64,000 bases of DNA, from the NCBI GenBank assembly GCA_023548195.1, contig JAJHZJ010000311.1, positions 9,124,825 through 9,188,824 on the forward strand, read 5' to 3'. Each line of letters begins with the position of its first letter. Within the stretch, counting starts at the first letter, position 1. The position numbers and the translations under genes were made by a program. Below, one piece after another: positions 54,001 to 64,000 of this stretch. Under the pieces are notes generated by a model. It was not told the origin of the DNA. It searched no databases and was given only the letters and a program-made list of their open reading frames with translations. The stretch is from Bettongia penicillata ogilbyi (Eukaryota; Chordata; Mammalia; Diprotodontia; Potoroidae).

Positions 54001-54800
54001 GCTAAAATATCTAGATAATTGAAACACAAACTGATTGTGTTCGATCCTCCAGTTATTTGTCACTAATTTTCTACTTTACTTTGATTGTACCAATGCATTT
54101 TATACTCTGGGTTGACCATAAAGGTAGATCCAAGTTTTTCATTCTGTGACTACGCCATCCTATATGTACATAGTAACACTGTGTTTTGTCACTTGGTCAT
54201 TATTCTTAGAATCACTCTCTTGAAAATATTATTTTCTGGAATAAAGATTCAGTGTCGGAGAAACTGATGGAATAATCTTAATAACATTCCAAACTGTTCA
54301 GTACCCCCTTTTTTATGTCAATAAGACAATGATGGTGGATCCTTTCATGCTGAAGAGAAATGGTGGGAACATGACTCATCATGACCTTGGTTAAGGTCTT
54401 GTATTGTAAGCAGGGAAATCCAAGAAAGCAGAGCAATTGTTAAAGAAGGATGGAGAAATGCCAATGACGATCCTGGAGGGGATGTGGACACATCAATGAT
54501 GATACATTATAATACTGCTTTTGAAAAGAATTGTGAGGCTTACTATGGTCTCTGGTTTTAGTGATTACGATTATTGAACTTCATTTTATTCACTGGGGCA
54601 AAATAATGTCATCCCATTTAAAATACACAAAATTATAAACTAATAATTAAACTCTCTTAATGGCACTTAGAGTGAAAACTTAACCTTGATGATAAAGTGA
54701 CATAAGGCTTAATAAACCCTGTTCCTGAGCATCTCCCCATCTCCTAGGGAGAATCAACTCTAAAGTTCCAAGTTATACAGCAATAAGGCCCCAATGCACA
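54001..54800. other. No recognised gene; unassigned DNA
   Basis: About 0.8 kb without a recognised family or exon. Confidence 0.4.
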
Positions 54801-54820
54801 TTCTCTCTCTCTCTCTCCCT

Positions 54821-54880
<60 letters not shown>
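54801..54880. repeat. (CT)n microsatellite with CCCT interruptions
   Basis: CT run broken once by three 'ccct' units near 54816-54828. The Arg/Glu-rich minus frame across it is a repeat artefact. Confidence 0.97.
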
Positions 54881-54885
<5 letters not shown>

Positions 54886-55489
54886 CCTCCAGACAGAGAA
54901 AGAAAATAATTTGCTCCATGTCACCAGAAATTTTCTGACCTTGCCCTAAAAGTGACTTAATCCCTTTCATAAAGGGCTCTTTAATGATACCTCCCCATTT
55001 ATTAGCCTCTAAATACAGTACTCCATCCTTTGCAAAATTCAAGAATCCCACCTTCCTACAGTTCAAAGGAAAGCAAGAAACATTCATGTGATGTTGACTG
55101 TGTACAGGGTATTGAAGTAATTACATGGAATACAAAGACAATAGTAAAACATTTTCAGCCTTTGAAGAGTTTCCATTCTACTGGGGATAGGGATTTGAGT
55201 GTACAACATGTACATAGATAGATATAGTGTAAAACCATATACAAACATGGCAGTCTATTATTGTGGGAAGTTGACTCCTTTGTGCCCAGCGGTTATGCCT
55301 TAGGGAAACGTGGCAAGTATGGCAAGAGGTGAAATTTCTGTGAGATGGAGAATCAAGAGGTAATTCTGATTGAGTAAATTCAGTTTATCACACCATCTAC
55401 CATGAGGAGGCAGCCCAACCACCCAAATAGAGTTAGCTCTGAGAGATAGTTTATCAGTTATTTTCTGTGAATCACAGGGCGTAGCTCAG

Positions 55490-55642
55490 TCTTAACAGCT
55501 ATAAATTTGTTTATTTTGTTTCCTACACTTGGAATGTCCCCTAGCTTCATATCCACCTGTTGACATACTGATCATCTTTCAAAACCCAGCTCAAATGTAT
55601 CGCCCACTATAAAATTTCTCCAGTTCCTCCCTCATTTGATTT
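55490..55642 (+). repeat. L2 LINE fragment
   Basis: 'tttcctacacttggaatgtc', 'catctttcaaaacccagctc' and 'aaatttctccagttcctccc' match the L2 ORF2 end. Confidence 0.6.
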
Positions 55643-56200
55643 CACACATTTATCCTCTAAAATGTATTTTTCCAATGTTCTATTAATTGAATACATTGAA
55701 TAAAAATCTCACTGGCAACATTATCTTTCTTTTATTTTATTTTTTAGGTCTACAAACATTTACTTGGCTACAAATATTAACTAGTTATCTATGAAATTTA
55801 CAGAAGTGATGTCATGTTATAAATCTATTGATATTCTTTCATTTCTTACCAGACCATAAATGAAAGTGATCTCAGGGGTCCAAATATGGGGTCCAGAAGT
55901 TGAAGAACTGCTGAAGGGGTCTTGAGTGGAAAAAAGTTTAAGATGCCCAATGATCCTTCATTTTATAGTATGAGGTAAATGAAGATTCCAGAGGTAAAGT
56001 TATATGTCCAAGGACACATTATAAAATGGTGGTCTTTTACATGGAAGTGTTGACTCTAAAATCAATGGTCTTTCAATTACACTACAGCTATGACCCTAAA
56101 CTCTAAACTGTATATTTCCTATATGTAAGTTCCTGTTCTTAGAACAGGTCTTAGAACTTACCCCCAAGTCTTCTATCTCTCCAGGCAACTTTACTATATT
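55643..56200 (+). repeat. Diverged direct duplication, copy A
   Basis: Matches 60132-60633 in the same orientation over its length ('ctaaaatgtatttttccaat', 'ttctttcatttcttaccaga', 'aatggtctttcaattacact', 'tcttctatctctccaggcaa'). It includes a MIR3 element (about 55845-56090) shared by both copies, and a 76-bp hAT-like remnant (55873-55948) present only here. Confidence 0.8.
55873..55948 (-). mobile_element. hAT (Charlie-type) remnant within copy A
   Basis: 'caggggtccaaatatggggt' and 'aaaaaagtttaagatgccc' resemble the two ends of a short Charlie-type element in reverse. Flanks 'agtgatct' and 'aatgatcc' could be an 8-bp duplication with two changes. Confidence 0.45.
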
Positions 56201-56227
56201 ACTCTTAAATGTTTCTCATTTTAATTT

Positions 56228-56229
<2 letters not shown>

Positions 56230-56287
<58 letters not shown>

Positions 56288-56290
56288 CCC

Positions 56291-56321
<31 letters not shown>

Positions 56322-56340
56322 ACACACATATATAGATATA
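56230..56340. repeat. (CT)n(CA)n compound microsatellite
   Basis: CT run to 56285, C-run, then CA/TA units to about 56340. Overlapping frames on both strands are artefacts. Confidence 0.97.
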
Positions 56341-56790
56341 CACATCTTTGCATTCCTTTTATCAGTACTATGGAACATTCTCTCATTTGGTTGTTAATAC
56401 TCTGTAATTCTTTTGAAAATTGCTTATTCATATCCTTTGACCTCTTTAGTCTTCTCCTTTGAGCACTTCTCTACTGAGGTGTGTTATTAGGTGTTACATG
56501 TTACTGTTGTTTCTTTATCTTGCATATAAAACCCTTATGAGAGAAATTAGGCACAAAGATGGGTTTTTCTCCCATTCAAGGGCTTCCCTTTTCCCATAAA
56601 AGTATTAATTCTATTTATATAAATATTTTTCACTTTCTATAATCAAGTTGTCTGTTTTATCTTTTGTACTACATTTATTAACTAAGCATGTTTTATTCAT
56701 ATTTGGATCCTGAGGAACTCCTGGCAAGAGGCTTGTACATAGTTGGTACTTAATGTTGATATAATAAATGATTTATTAATTCTGGAAAAT
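56341..56790. other. Unassigned DNA with an L2-like tail
   Basis: 'ggcttgtacatagttggtac' and 'ataataaatgatttattaat' near 56730-56780 look like an L2 tail. No gene. Confidence 0.4.
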
Positions 56791-56803
56791 TATGAGCATC
56801 TTT

Positions 56804-57058
56804 GGGCAGTTGTGTGGCACAGTGGAAAGAGTGCTGTTTGGACAGTCAGGAAAACTCATCATTTTGAGTTCAAATCTGGCCTCGGACACTTATTAACTGT
56901 GTGACTCTTGGCAAATCATGTAACCCTGCTTGTCTCAGTTTCCTCACTTGTAAAATGAGTCAGAGTAGGGAAATGACAAATCACTCCAGTTTCTTTGCCA
57001 AGAAAACCCCAAGTAGTGTCATTAAGAGTTGGACATGACTGGAATATGACTGAGCATC
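56804..57058 (+). mobile_element. Marsupial tRNA-type SINE, full length
   Basis: 'gggcagttgtgtggcacag', 'tggaaagagtgctgtttgga', 'gagttcaaatctggcctcgg', 'actgtgtgactcttggcaaa', 'tttctttgccaagaaaaccc' and 'gacatgactggaatatgact' cover head to tail. A 12-bp target duplication with two changes flanks it ('atgagcatcttt' at 56792 and 'atgagtatctta' at 57059). Confidence 0.9.
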
Positions 57059-57059
57059 A

Positions 57060-57870
57060 TGAGTATCTTAATCACTGATACAGCAGAAATAATTCCTCGT
57101 AATGCAAGTTCCCCTCGTTCAGAATATATTTGGGTATTAAGACTAGAAAAATCAGCTGTGTGTTGATCAAGGGAAGCCACCACAGACACAATGTAATAAA
57201 GAGCTAGTGGAAAGGCCCCTTCCCATTGGATATTTTCTCCATGTTATGTGTTCTTCCTGATTCTTCTAGTGCTCTGTAACAGTAAGCACCCCAACATACA
57301 CGGTGTTGGGGGGCTACTATCACAGGTTCTTTGATCTGCCTTTCTGAAAGGAAGGCAAGTTTTGTGGGGTCAATAATCAGTTTAATCAAGCACCTGTATC
57401 ATTCACTTGGTTCACCAAGAAATACAGACCAACCGACATGGTTTTCAACTGTCTGACATAAGCAATGCATGCATCATAAATCAACAGACAGAGTCAACAG
57501 TCTGACCATTATATAGATACATAGTTGCCAGAGAGAGAAAGCACCAACATCTAGGTTTTCAAAGGTAGGGTGCTGCTTAACAGCTTCCCAGAGTCTCATC
57601 TGGCACACAAATCTTCCAAAACTAAACTCGAAGTAAAGCCTCACCTTAGAGTACTTAAACATTTTTTAGAGCCAGAGGGCCTCACAACCCTTGAGAATCA
57701 GTGCCTCATTAACAGAAGATGTGGATCTTCCTACAAATCTTCCCAGGACCATTAATGGGTGGGGAAGATTTTCTTTAGTCACGTTATTCAATCAGATGCA
57801 CTTGATTATACTAAAACATAAACAACAAAAGATCCTACTTTGTTTGCCATCAGATGCTCATATTGTATTG
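57060..57870. other. Unassigned, probably an interspersed repeat
   Basis: 'tttaatcaagcacctgtatc', 'cacttggttcaccaagaaat' and 'gcatgcatcataaatcaac' look like a dispersed marsupial repeat that runs on into the unit at 57878, but I cannot name it. The opposed 60-odd-residue frames here show no domain. Confidence 0.4.
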
Positions 57871-57877
57871 TATTTGT

Positions 57878-58290
57878 CCTTCTTTTTTGAGGACCATGAC
57901 ATCATGGAAATGATGACATGACTTGCAATTGACTTTGAATTGAGGGAGGGAGGGCTGTGCAAGGTCACTAGCCTCACTTCCTCCTCCTGAGTCATCTAGA
58001 TCCGGCTGACCAGATATTCATCAGGATGACTGGAGATGGCCCAGGACTCAATGGGAGGCCCTTGCCCTTTTAGGTTAAGGCCTTTTCAGTTACTCGCTTA
58101 AAATGAGGTAACTCCCCTTTAGTGAACAGGCTTTCCTTCTTTAAGAAGTGAGTTAAGGGTTGGCACCTTTAATTAAATAGAAAACAAAACAAATCAAGCT
58201 GGGAGGGAAAAACACTCAGGGTTGCTGTTCCAAAGAGAAACAGTACACCATTGCCATTCACTCTAAATTCACTGAAACCAGGAGGGCCCA
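57878..58290 (+). repeat. Direct repeat, copy 1
   Basis: Matches 58648-59005 in the same orientation: 'atgatgacatgacttgcaat', 'gagggagggagggctgtgca', 'cttttaggttaaggcctttt', 'tttaattaaatagaaaacaa', 'atcaagctgggagggaaaaa'. A marsupial dispersed sequence of uncertain family. Confidence 0.85.
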
Positions 58291-58366
58291 AAATACAGTC
58301 ATTAAGTGGAGCTTGACCAGGGACTCATTGTGGCCAAATGTATGAGCTTCAGAGTGAACTGTGGGA

Positions 58367-58502
58367 AGGCAGGAAGGTAGGAAGGCAGGAAGGCAGGAAA
58401 GCAGGAAGGAAGGAAAGAAGGAAGAAAGGAAGGAAGGAAGGAAGGAAGGAAGGAAGGAAGGAAGGAAGGAAGGAAGGAAGGAAGGAAGGAAGGAAGGAAG
58501 GA
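58367..58502. repeat. (GGAA)n tract
   Basis: Imperfect 'ggcaggaa' units pass into about 70 bp of pure GGAA. The Lys/Gly/Arg/Glu-rich frame at 58361-58645 is a repeat artefact. Confidence 0.97.
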
Positions 58503-58647
58503 ATCTAGGCAGTAAACCCCATGTTAACTGGAAATTTACCTCCCTTTGGAGAGGAGAAGGAGAGGGAAAGGGAAAGGCAGAGTTGGGTTACCCAAGTAGC
58601 TGGGTCCCCATTCAGGCAGCCTGGTCTACTCACAGCTTGTGCTAATC

Positions 58648-59005
58648 CTTTGTTTTTGAAGAGGACAATGACATCAGGAAATTATGACATGACTTGCAGT
58701 TGACTTTGATTTGAGGGAGGGAGGGCTGTGCAAAGTCACCAGCCTCACTTTCTCCCCCTGAGCCATCTGGGTCCATCAGGATGACTGGACATTGCCCTTT
58801 TAGGTTAAGGTCTTTTCAGATACTCACTTCAAGTGAGGTAACTCCCCTTCAGGGAATAGGTCTTGCCTCTTTAAGAAGTGAGTTAAGCTAGCACATTTAA
58901 TTAAATAGAAAACAAACAAAGTAAATCAAGCTGGGAGGGAAAGACCGTCAGGGTTGCTGTTTCAAACAGAAACAGTTACCACTGATATTCACTCTAAATT
59001 CTCAT
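58648..59005 (+). repeat. Direct repeat, copy 2
   Basis: Second copy of 57878-58290, about 770 bp downstream. It lacks two short internal blocks present in copy 1 (around 'gctgaccagatattca' and 'ggcccaggactcaatgggag'). Confidence 0.85.
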
Positions 59006-60131
59006 ACACTGAGGGTTTGACTGACTTCCTTTGGAAGAGTGCTCTTCTCAGTCTTGCAATTTTGCCCTTCATTAAATCTTACAAGTGTGTGAATTCATGT
59101 TCCCTATTCAGGACTTGGAATTCAAGCCCAAGTCCTGAGTAGGGCTATCATCTTTGTCTCCCTGAGGAGTATGGCAAGTATATTTCTGGACAAAAGCAAT
59201 TTGTTTATGTGCTGACATAGCTACTATATTATTCTGAGTCAGTGTTGGATCACTTGTGTTATATACACATTTCAATATATAGTTTTATGTATTATAAATA
59301 TATGTATATATAATTTTATAATGGGTTATAAAATTGCATATATTGTAAAAAATGTATATACGCATAAATGCACATATAGGGATAATTATACATACAAGTT
59401 ATATGTGCATATATGCATAATTCTGAGGTTAGGATATGTTTTTAAAAAGCAATTATCTTAGAGGTTTAGCAAAAAGTGTACTTTGAGAGAAAAGGGAAGT
59501 TCTATAGTTACTCTTTGTTTTTACTAAACAATCTTTGACAAAATATTTTTCTTTCATCATTTTAATGACTATCACCTCACTGATGTGGTATCTCTATCAT
59601 CTCTATCCTATTTTATGATGAGATTTGTTATCATACATTAGTGTTATTGTCTTTGCTATTAGGTTGCATTTTAAAATCTGATTATTAAATGTGTGCAATA
59701 GTTTAATGAATAGCATGTGGAAAAGAGGAATTTAGGCATTTCTGACCAAATTTCTAGCTATAGTGGCCTCAAGACAGTCTTAACTTCTTTGTTTTTCTTA
59801 TACAGCAATTCATACTAATTACTATGAGTTCTTTTAGCTAACACATTTGGAAACAAATAAAAATGTAGAACCATGCGTACTAAAATATAAACTGCTCATA
59901 AAAATTTAAAATAAATTATAAGCTGAGAGGTTTTGTAGAATTGTATATTTACTCTTTCCTTGCCATTTAGTGCCTGGCTTGTTTCATTGGCTTTTGTTAG
60001 TGAGAATATTGAATCAAAAAGAGCTTCCAACAATAAAGAAAATTTAAAAAATGGATTAATGGATTAGCTTCTTGGAAATGCTACTGAGCTTCAAATCATT
60101 AGGAAATAGCAGTGATAGAATTAAAACCTAT
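59006..60131. other. No recognised gene; AT-rich unassigned DNA
   Basis: A TA-rich tract lies at 59255-59420. No exon or repeat family recognised. Confidence 0.45.
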
Positions 60132-60633
60132 CACACTTTTATGCTCTAAAATGCATTTTTTCCAATGTATTAATTGAATACATTGAACTCACTGGCAACA
60201 TTGTCACTTAACTTATTAGGTTTTTTGGGGGGGGCAGTTGTTTTTGTTTGTTTTTTAGGGCTATAAACCTTAACACATTATCTACAGAATTTACAAAAGC
60301 TATGTCGTGTTATAAATCAGTTGATATTCTTTCATTTCTTACCAGATGATATAGGAAAAGGACCTCTGTGGTCATCTAGTCCAATCCCCTTATTTTATAG
60401 TATGAGATAAATGAGGACTCCAGAGGTTATGTTACATGTCCAAGGGCACACTATAACAGAGGCCATCTTTTAACTTGGAGCTATTGCCTCCAAAACCAGT
60501 GGTCTTTCAATTATACTACAGTTATGTCCTTCTATTCTTACTGTATATTTCCAGTGTGTAAATTCATGTTCTTAGAACAGGGTTTAGAACTTAACCCAAG
60601 GTCTTCTATTCCTCCAGGCAACAACACTATATT
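60132..60633 (+). repeat. Diverged direct duplication, copy B
   Basis: Partner of 55643-56200. Contains the uninterrupted MIR3 ('aggacctctgtggtcatcta', 'gtccaatccccttattttat') and a G-run/T-rich insertion near 60221-60256 that copy A lacks. Confidence 0.8.
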
Positions 60634-60669
60634 GGCATTATTGGTGCCTTAGTTCATCTGCTGATACTG

Positions 60670-60962
60670 CACTGCTCTTTTTTTTTTTGTTTCTTTTTTT
60701 AAGTTTCTAAAAATATACTTCAATCTGCATTCAAATGCCATCAATTCTTTCTCTGGATGTATGTAGCATTTTTCATCATAAGTGCTTTGGAGATGTCTTA
60801 GAACATTGTATTGCTGAGAATAGCTAAGTCATTCATGGTTGATTATTATAAAATATTGCTTTTACTATGTACAATGCTCTCCTGGTCTGCTCATTTCACT
60901 TTGAATCAGTTCTTTTAAGTCTTTCTTGGATTTTCTGGGACCATCTTGCTTGCCATTTCATT
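60670..60962 (-). mobile_element. L1 3' UTR fragment, minus orientation
   Basis: 'acttcaatctgcattcaaat', 'caattctttctctggatgta', 'tgtattgctgagaatagcta', 'ctcatttcactttgaatcag' and 'ttcttttaagtctttcttgg' are the reverse of the L1 3' UTR. Ends where the third HAL1-type element begins. Confidence 0.75.
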
Positions 60963-63830
60963 TTAAAAATTTTAAACAAATATATTATTTATTTTTCAGT
61001 TCTCAACATTCACTTCCACTCCTTCCTCCGGTCTGTGCTCCTTTCTGTTACCCCTTCTTCTTCCAGCTCTCTACTCTCTATTTTCCTGTAGGGCAAAATA
61101 GATTTCTGTACCCCATTGCCTGCTCATCTTATTTTCCAGTTGCATGCTAAAAAAATTTTAATATTCATTATTAAAGCTTTAAGTTTCATATTCTCTCCCT
61201 TCCTCTCTTCCCCACCCAACCTCACTGAGAAAACAAGTAATTCATGTATACAGATGTGTATATAGGTGATACATCTGTAGCCATGCAAAACCTTCCCATA
61301 ATAGTTATGTTGCAAAAGACTAAGCACATTTCCCTCTGTCCTATCCTGCCCTTAGTTTATTCCATTCTCTCCCTTGACCTGTCCTCCCATAATAATGTTT
61401 GCTTCTGATTATCCCTTTCCCCAGTTTACTGGCCCTTCTATTATCTTCTCTCTCTTATCCTCTTCTCCCCTGACCAGTTGAGTGTGTTATTCCCTTCTTA
61501 AGCATATCCCATGAGATCAAGGCTCACTTATTTCCTTTCATCTCCCCGCTCTTCCCCTCCATTGTAAAAGCTCTTTTTTGCCTCTTTTATGTGAGATGAT
61601 TTGCTATATTCTACCTCTCCCTCTCTCTTATTCTTCGTACATTCCACTCAACAATAAATTTTATTTTTTAGGTATTCTCCATTCATATTCTACTCACCCT
61701 GTGAGCACTCTTTCTCTCTCTTTCTCTATGTGTATGTGTATACATACATACATACACATGTACAGCCATGTACATATGCATACACAAATGCATCCATGTA
61801 CATATGCATACCTATATATAATATACACATATATACATACCCATACACACCTACATATGTATTCCCTCTAACTACCCTACTGAAAAATGTCTCATGTGTT
61901 ACAAATAATATCTTTCCATGTAGGAATGTAAATAGTTCAACTTTAATAAGTTCCTTAAGGCTTCTCTTTCTTGTTTACCTTTCGTGTTTCTCTTGATTCT
62001 TGTATTTGAAAGTCAAATTTTCTGTTCATCTCTGGTCTTTTCAACAGGAATTCTTGGAAACCCTCTATTTAATTGAATTTTCACTTTTTCACTGAAGTAT
62101 AATACTCAGTTTTGCTGGCTAATTGATTCTTGGTTTTAATCATATCTCTGTTGATCTCTGGAATATCATATTCCAAGCCCTTCAGTCCCTTAGTGTAGAA
62201 GCTACTAAATGCTGTGTTATTCTGATTATATTTCCACAATACTTGAATTGTTTCTTTCTGGATTCTTGTTATGTTTTCTCCTTGACCTGGAAACTCTGGA
62301 ATGTGGCTATAATATTCCTAGGACTTTTCCTTTGAGGATATTTTTCAGGATGTGATCAGTGAATTCTTTCCATTCCTTTTTTACCCTCTGGCTCTAGCAT
62401 ATCAGGGCAGTTTTCCTTGATAATTTCTTGAAATATGATGTCTAGGCTTTTTTTTTGATCATCATTTTCAGGTAGACCAATAATTTTTAAATGATCACTC
62501 CTGGATCTATTTTTCAGGTCAGTTGTTTTTCCAATGAGATATTTCACCTTATTTTCCACTATTTCATTCTTTTGGTTTTGTTTTATAATTTCTTGGTTTC
62601 TCATAAAGTCAACAGCTTCTATCTGTGCCATTCTAATTTTTAAAGGTTTTCTTCAGTGAGCTTTCGAACCTCCTTTTACCAGTTCCGCTTTTTAAATCAT
62701 TCTTCTTCTCATTGGTCTTTTGGACCTCTTTTGCAATTTGGGTTAATCTTTTTAAAAGTGTTATTTTCTTCAGCAATTTTTTGGTCGTCTTTAGCAAGCC
62801 GTTGACACATTTTTCATGGTTTTTATGTAGCACTCTTATTTCTCTTCTCAATTTTTTCTCTACCTCTCTTACTTGATTTTCAAAACCCTTTTTGAGTTCT
62901 TGCATGGTCTGAGACCATTGCAAATTTTTTTTTCCTTGAAACTTTGGATATAGAAACCTTGAACTTGCTGTCTTACTTTGATTGTATGCTTTGCTTTTCC
63001 TCATCCAAAAGGATGGAAGAAAATATCTTCACCAAGAAGGCAACCTTTTATAGTCTTTTTTTCCCCTTTTTGGGCATTTTCCCAGACAGTTACTTGACTT
63101 TGGAGTCCTTTGTCAGTTGGAGAGTATACCACCCTAGGCTTCAGAGGTTTTGTGCAGCTGTTCTCTGAGATTTCTCTAGGGATCTGTAAGTTCTCAGTTC
63201 CTCCAAAGAGGCACAATCAAGGGAGAGGAGTTTACTACTCTCCTGGCCTGTGCTCTGGTCTATGAACAACCAAATGCACTCTTTTCTGCCCTGTAACTGT
63301 GAGTAGGATTCCCTCTCCACCACTGAGACCAACTCCAATAGGCCAGTGGACTCTTCAGGACTGAGACCAAGATTAGCTGCTAGATTCCTACAGGGTCTTT
63401 AAGCTGGGTGCTCCAAATGTGGATGCTGCTGATACAGTAGCTGCCATGGCCCTGGGGCCTGGGCTGGGGCTGTACCACACTTCTCTTTCATTAGGTGAAA
63501 GATCTTTTTTACTGACCATTGAAGTAGTCTTTGGCATTTGTGGGTTGAGAAATCTGGAAACCACAGCAGCTACCCATGATACCCTGAAGCTTACTCCATT
63601 CCTGTCTGTGCTGCATGGGACCATGCTGGGCTCTGCTCTGCTCAGAGCCCAGTGCAATAGACCTTTCCTGTTGGCCTTTCAGTCTGTCTTGGGCCAAAAA
63701 TCTGTTTCATTCTGTCATTTTGTGACTTCTGTTGCTGTACAATTTGTTTAGAGACATTTTTATAGGTATTTTAAGGGCTATGAGGGGAGAGCTAGAGCAG
63801 GTCTGTCCTTCTACTCTGGCATTTTAGATA
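60963..63830 (-). mobile_element. Third ORF1-only half-L1 (HAL1-type) element, old
   Basis: Same minus-strand plan: degraded 5' end near 63830, 5' UTR (63078-63830), ORF1 (63077 to about 61990), purine-rich 3' region with a TA/CA tract (61735-61860), and A-rich end at about 60963-61000. ORF2 is absent. The frame at 63419-63751 (110 residues) and its antisense partners lie in the decayed 5' UTR and are not genes. No clear target duplication seen. Confidence 0.8.
61990..63077 (-). pseudogene. HAL1-type ORF1 pseudogene
   Basis: The ATG at 63077 survives (MPKKGKK) but the frame shifts and stops within about ten codons. Open pieces at 62633-63004 ('MQELKKGFENQVREVEKKLR', coiled coil) and 62356-62631 ('NEIVENKVKYLIGKTTDL', 'LKIIGLPENDDQKKSLDII', start of the RRM) match ORF1p in order. 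Decayed copy, about the expected 1.09-kb length. Confidence 0.8.
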
Positions 63831-63939
63831 TACCCCCCACTTTCTCCACATTGTGCTAATCTTCTTGTGGCTTTCCCCCTCCTATTAGACTCCCATGAAA
63901 TCTGTGTCTCAGTCCAGAGTACTAAAGACCTCCTTGATT

Positions 63940-64000
63940 TCCTTCTTTCCTTCCTTCCTTCCTTCCTTCCTTCCTTCCTTCCTTCCTTCCTTCCTTCCTT
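63940..64000. repeat. (TTCC)n microsatellite, cut by the window end
   Basis: Pure TTCC units for the last 50 or so bases; true length unknown. The 63831-63940 stretch before it has no recognised feature. Confidence 0.95.

Noticed and set aside
34898..57058. tRNA-like A and B boxes at 34.9, 37.6, 44.5 and 56.8 kb as possible tRNA genes
   Set aside because: They belong to SINE heads followed by the SINE body and tail. No cloverleaf of functional quality is seen.
58361..58645. 94-residue Lys/Arg/Glu/Gly-rich frame
   Set aside because: Encoded by the GGAA microsatellite.
57060..59005. Possible endogenous retrovirus with paired LTRs
   Set aside because: No gag, pol or env similarity, no primer-binding site recognised, and only about 360 bp between the direct repeats. 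Left as an open check, not called.
63388..63751. 110-residue plus frame and overlapping minus frames near the window end
   Set aside because: They fall in the decayed 5' UTR of the third half-L1, and the matching region at 47 kb is non-coding.

Overview
This is 64 kb of AT-rich mammalian DNA, best read as an intergenic or intronic stretch of a marsupial genome. Three things point to marsupials, all by family recognition from memory without a database search: copies of the marsupial tRNA-type SINE (34.9, 37.6 and 56.8 kb), L1 3' ends of the marsupial type (1-385, 28.3-29.4, 41.6-48.3 kb), and ORF1-only 'half-L1' (HAL1-type) retroposons. Old pan-mammalian repeats (L2, MIR/THER1, MIR3, CR1/L3) fill much of the rest. 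I cannot tell an American from an Australian species.

I found no host protein-coding gene or exon I would defend. The open frames are retroposon remnants, repeat-encoded (CT, GGAA and CpG-rich tracts) or chance. The most coding-like frame is ORF1 of the element at 45.07-48.00 kb. The only host RNA-gene relic I recognise is a decayed antisense 7SL RNA pseudogene at 39.50-39.79 kb.

Layout. 0-10 kb: an L1 tail, MIR and L2 pieces, an unexplained 115-bp inverted repeat (992-1106 / 2144-2256), and a long fragment of an old unassigned repeat. 10-17.6 kb: mostly single-copy-looking AT-rich DNA with microsatellites. 17.8-20.1 kb: an old plus-strand L1 derivative in which ORF1 is fused almost directly to the L1 3' end. 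20-28 kb: L2 and MIR debris plus a 39-bp near-palindrome. 28.1-29.5 kb: a three-layer nest, CR1/L3 interrupted by L1, itself interrupted by a hAT element. 30-40 kb: old repeats, two full SINEs, a hAT element, opposed GA and CT tracts, and the 7SL relic. 40.8-48.3 kb: a plus-strand L1 ORF2 remnant interrupted by a minus-strand L1 tail, a short L1 that appears to carry a 3' transduction, a SINE piece, and a 2.93-kb minus-strand HAL1-type element with a perfect 13-bp target-site duplication and a TTTT/AA insertion site. 50.2-52.7 and 61.0-63.8 kb: two older HAL1-type elements in the same orientation. 55.6-60.6 kb: a diverged direct duplication of about 0.5 kb and a second direct repeat flanking a GGAA tract. 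The window ends inside a TTCC microsatellite.

The most informative signals are therefore retrotransposition products. They include repeated loss of ORF2 with retention of ORF1, tandem monomers in a CpG-rich L1-type 5' UTR, G-quadruplex runs in the 3' UTR, a probable 3' transduction, and a readable insertion order. I found no CRISPR array, operon, retroviral gag/pol/env frame or new coding system.
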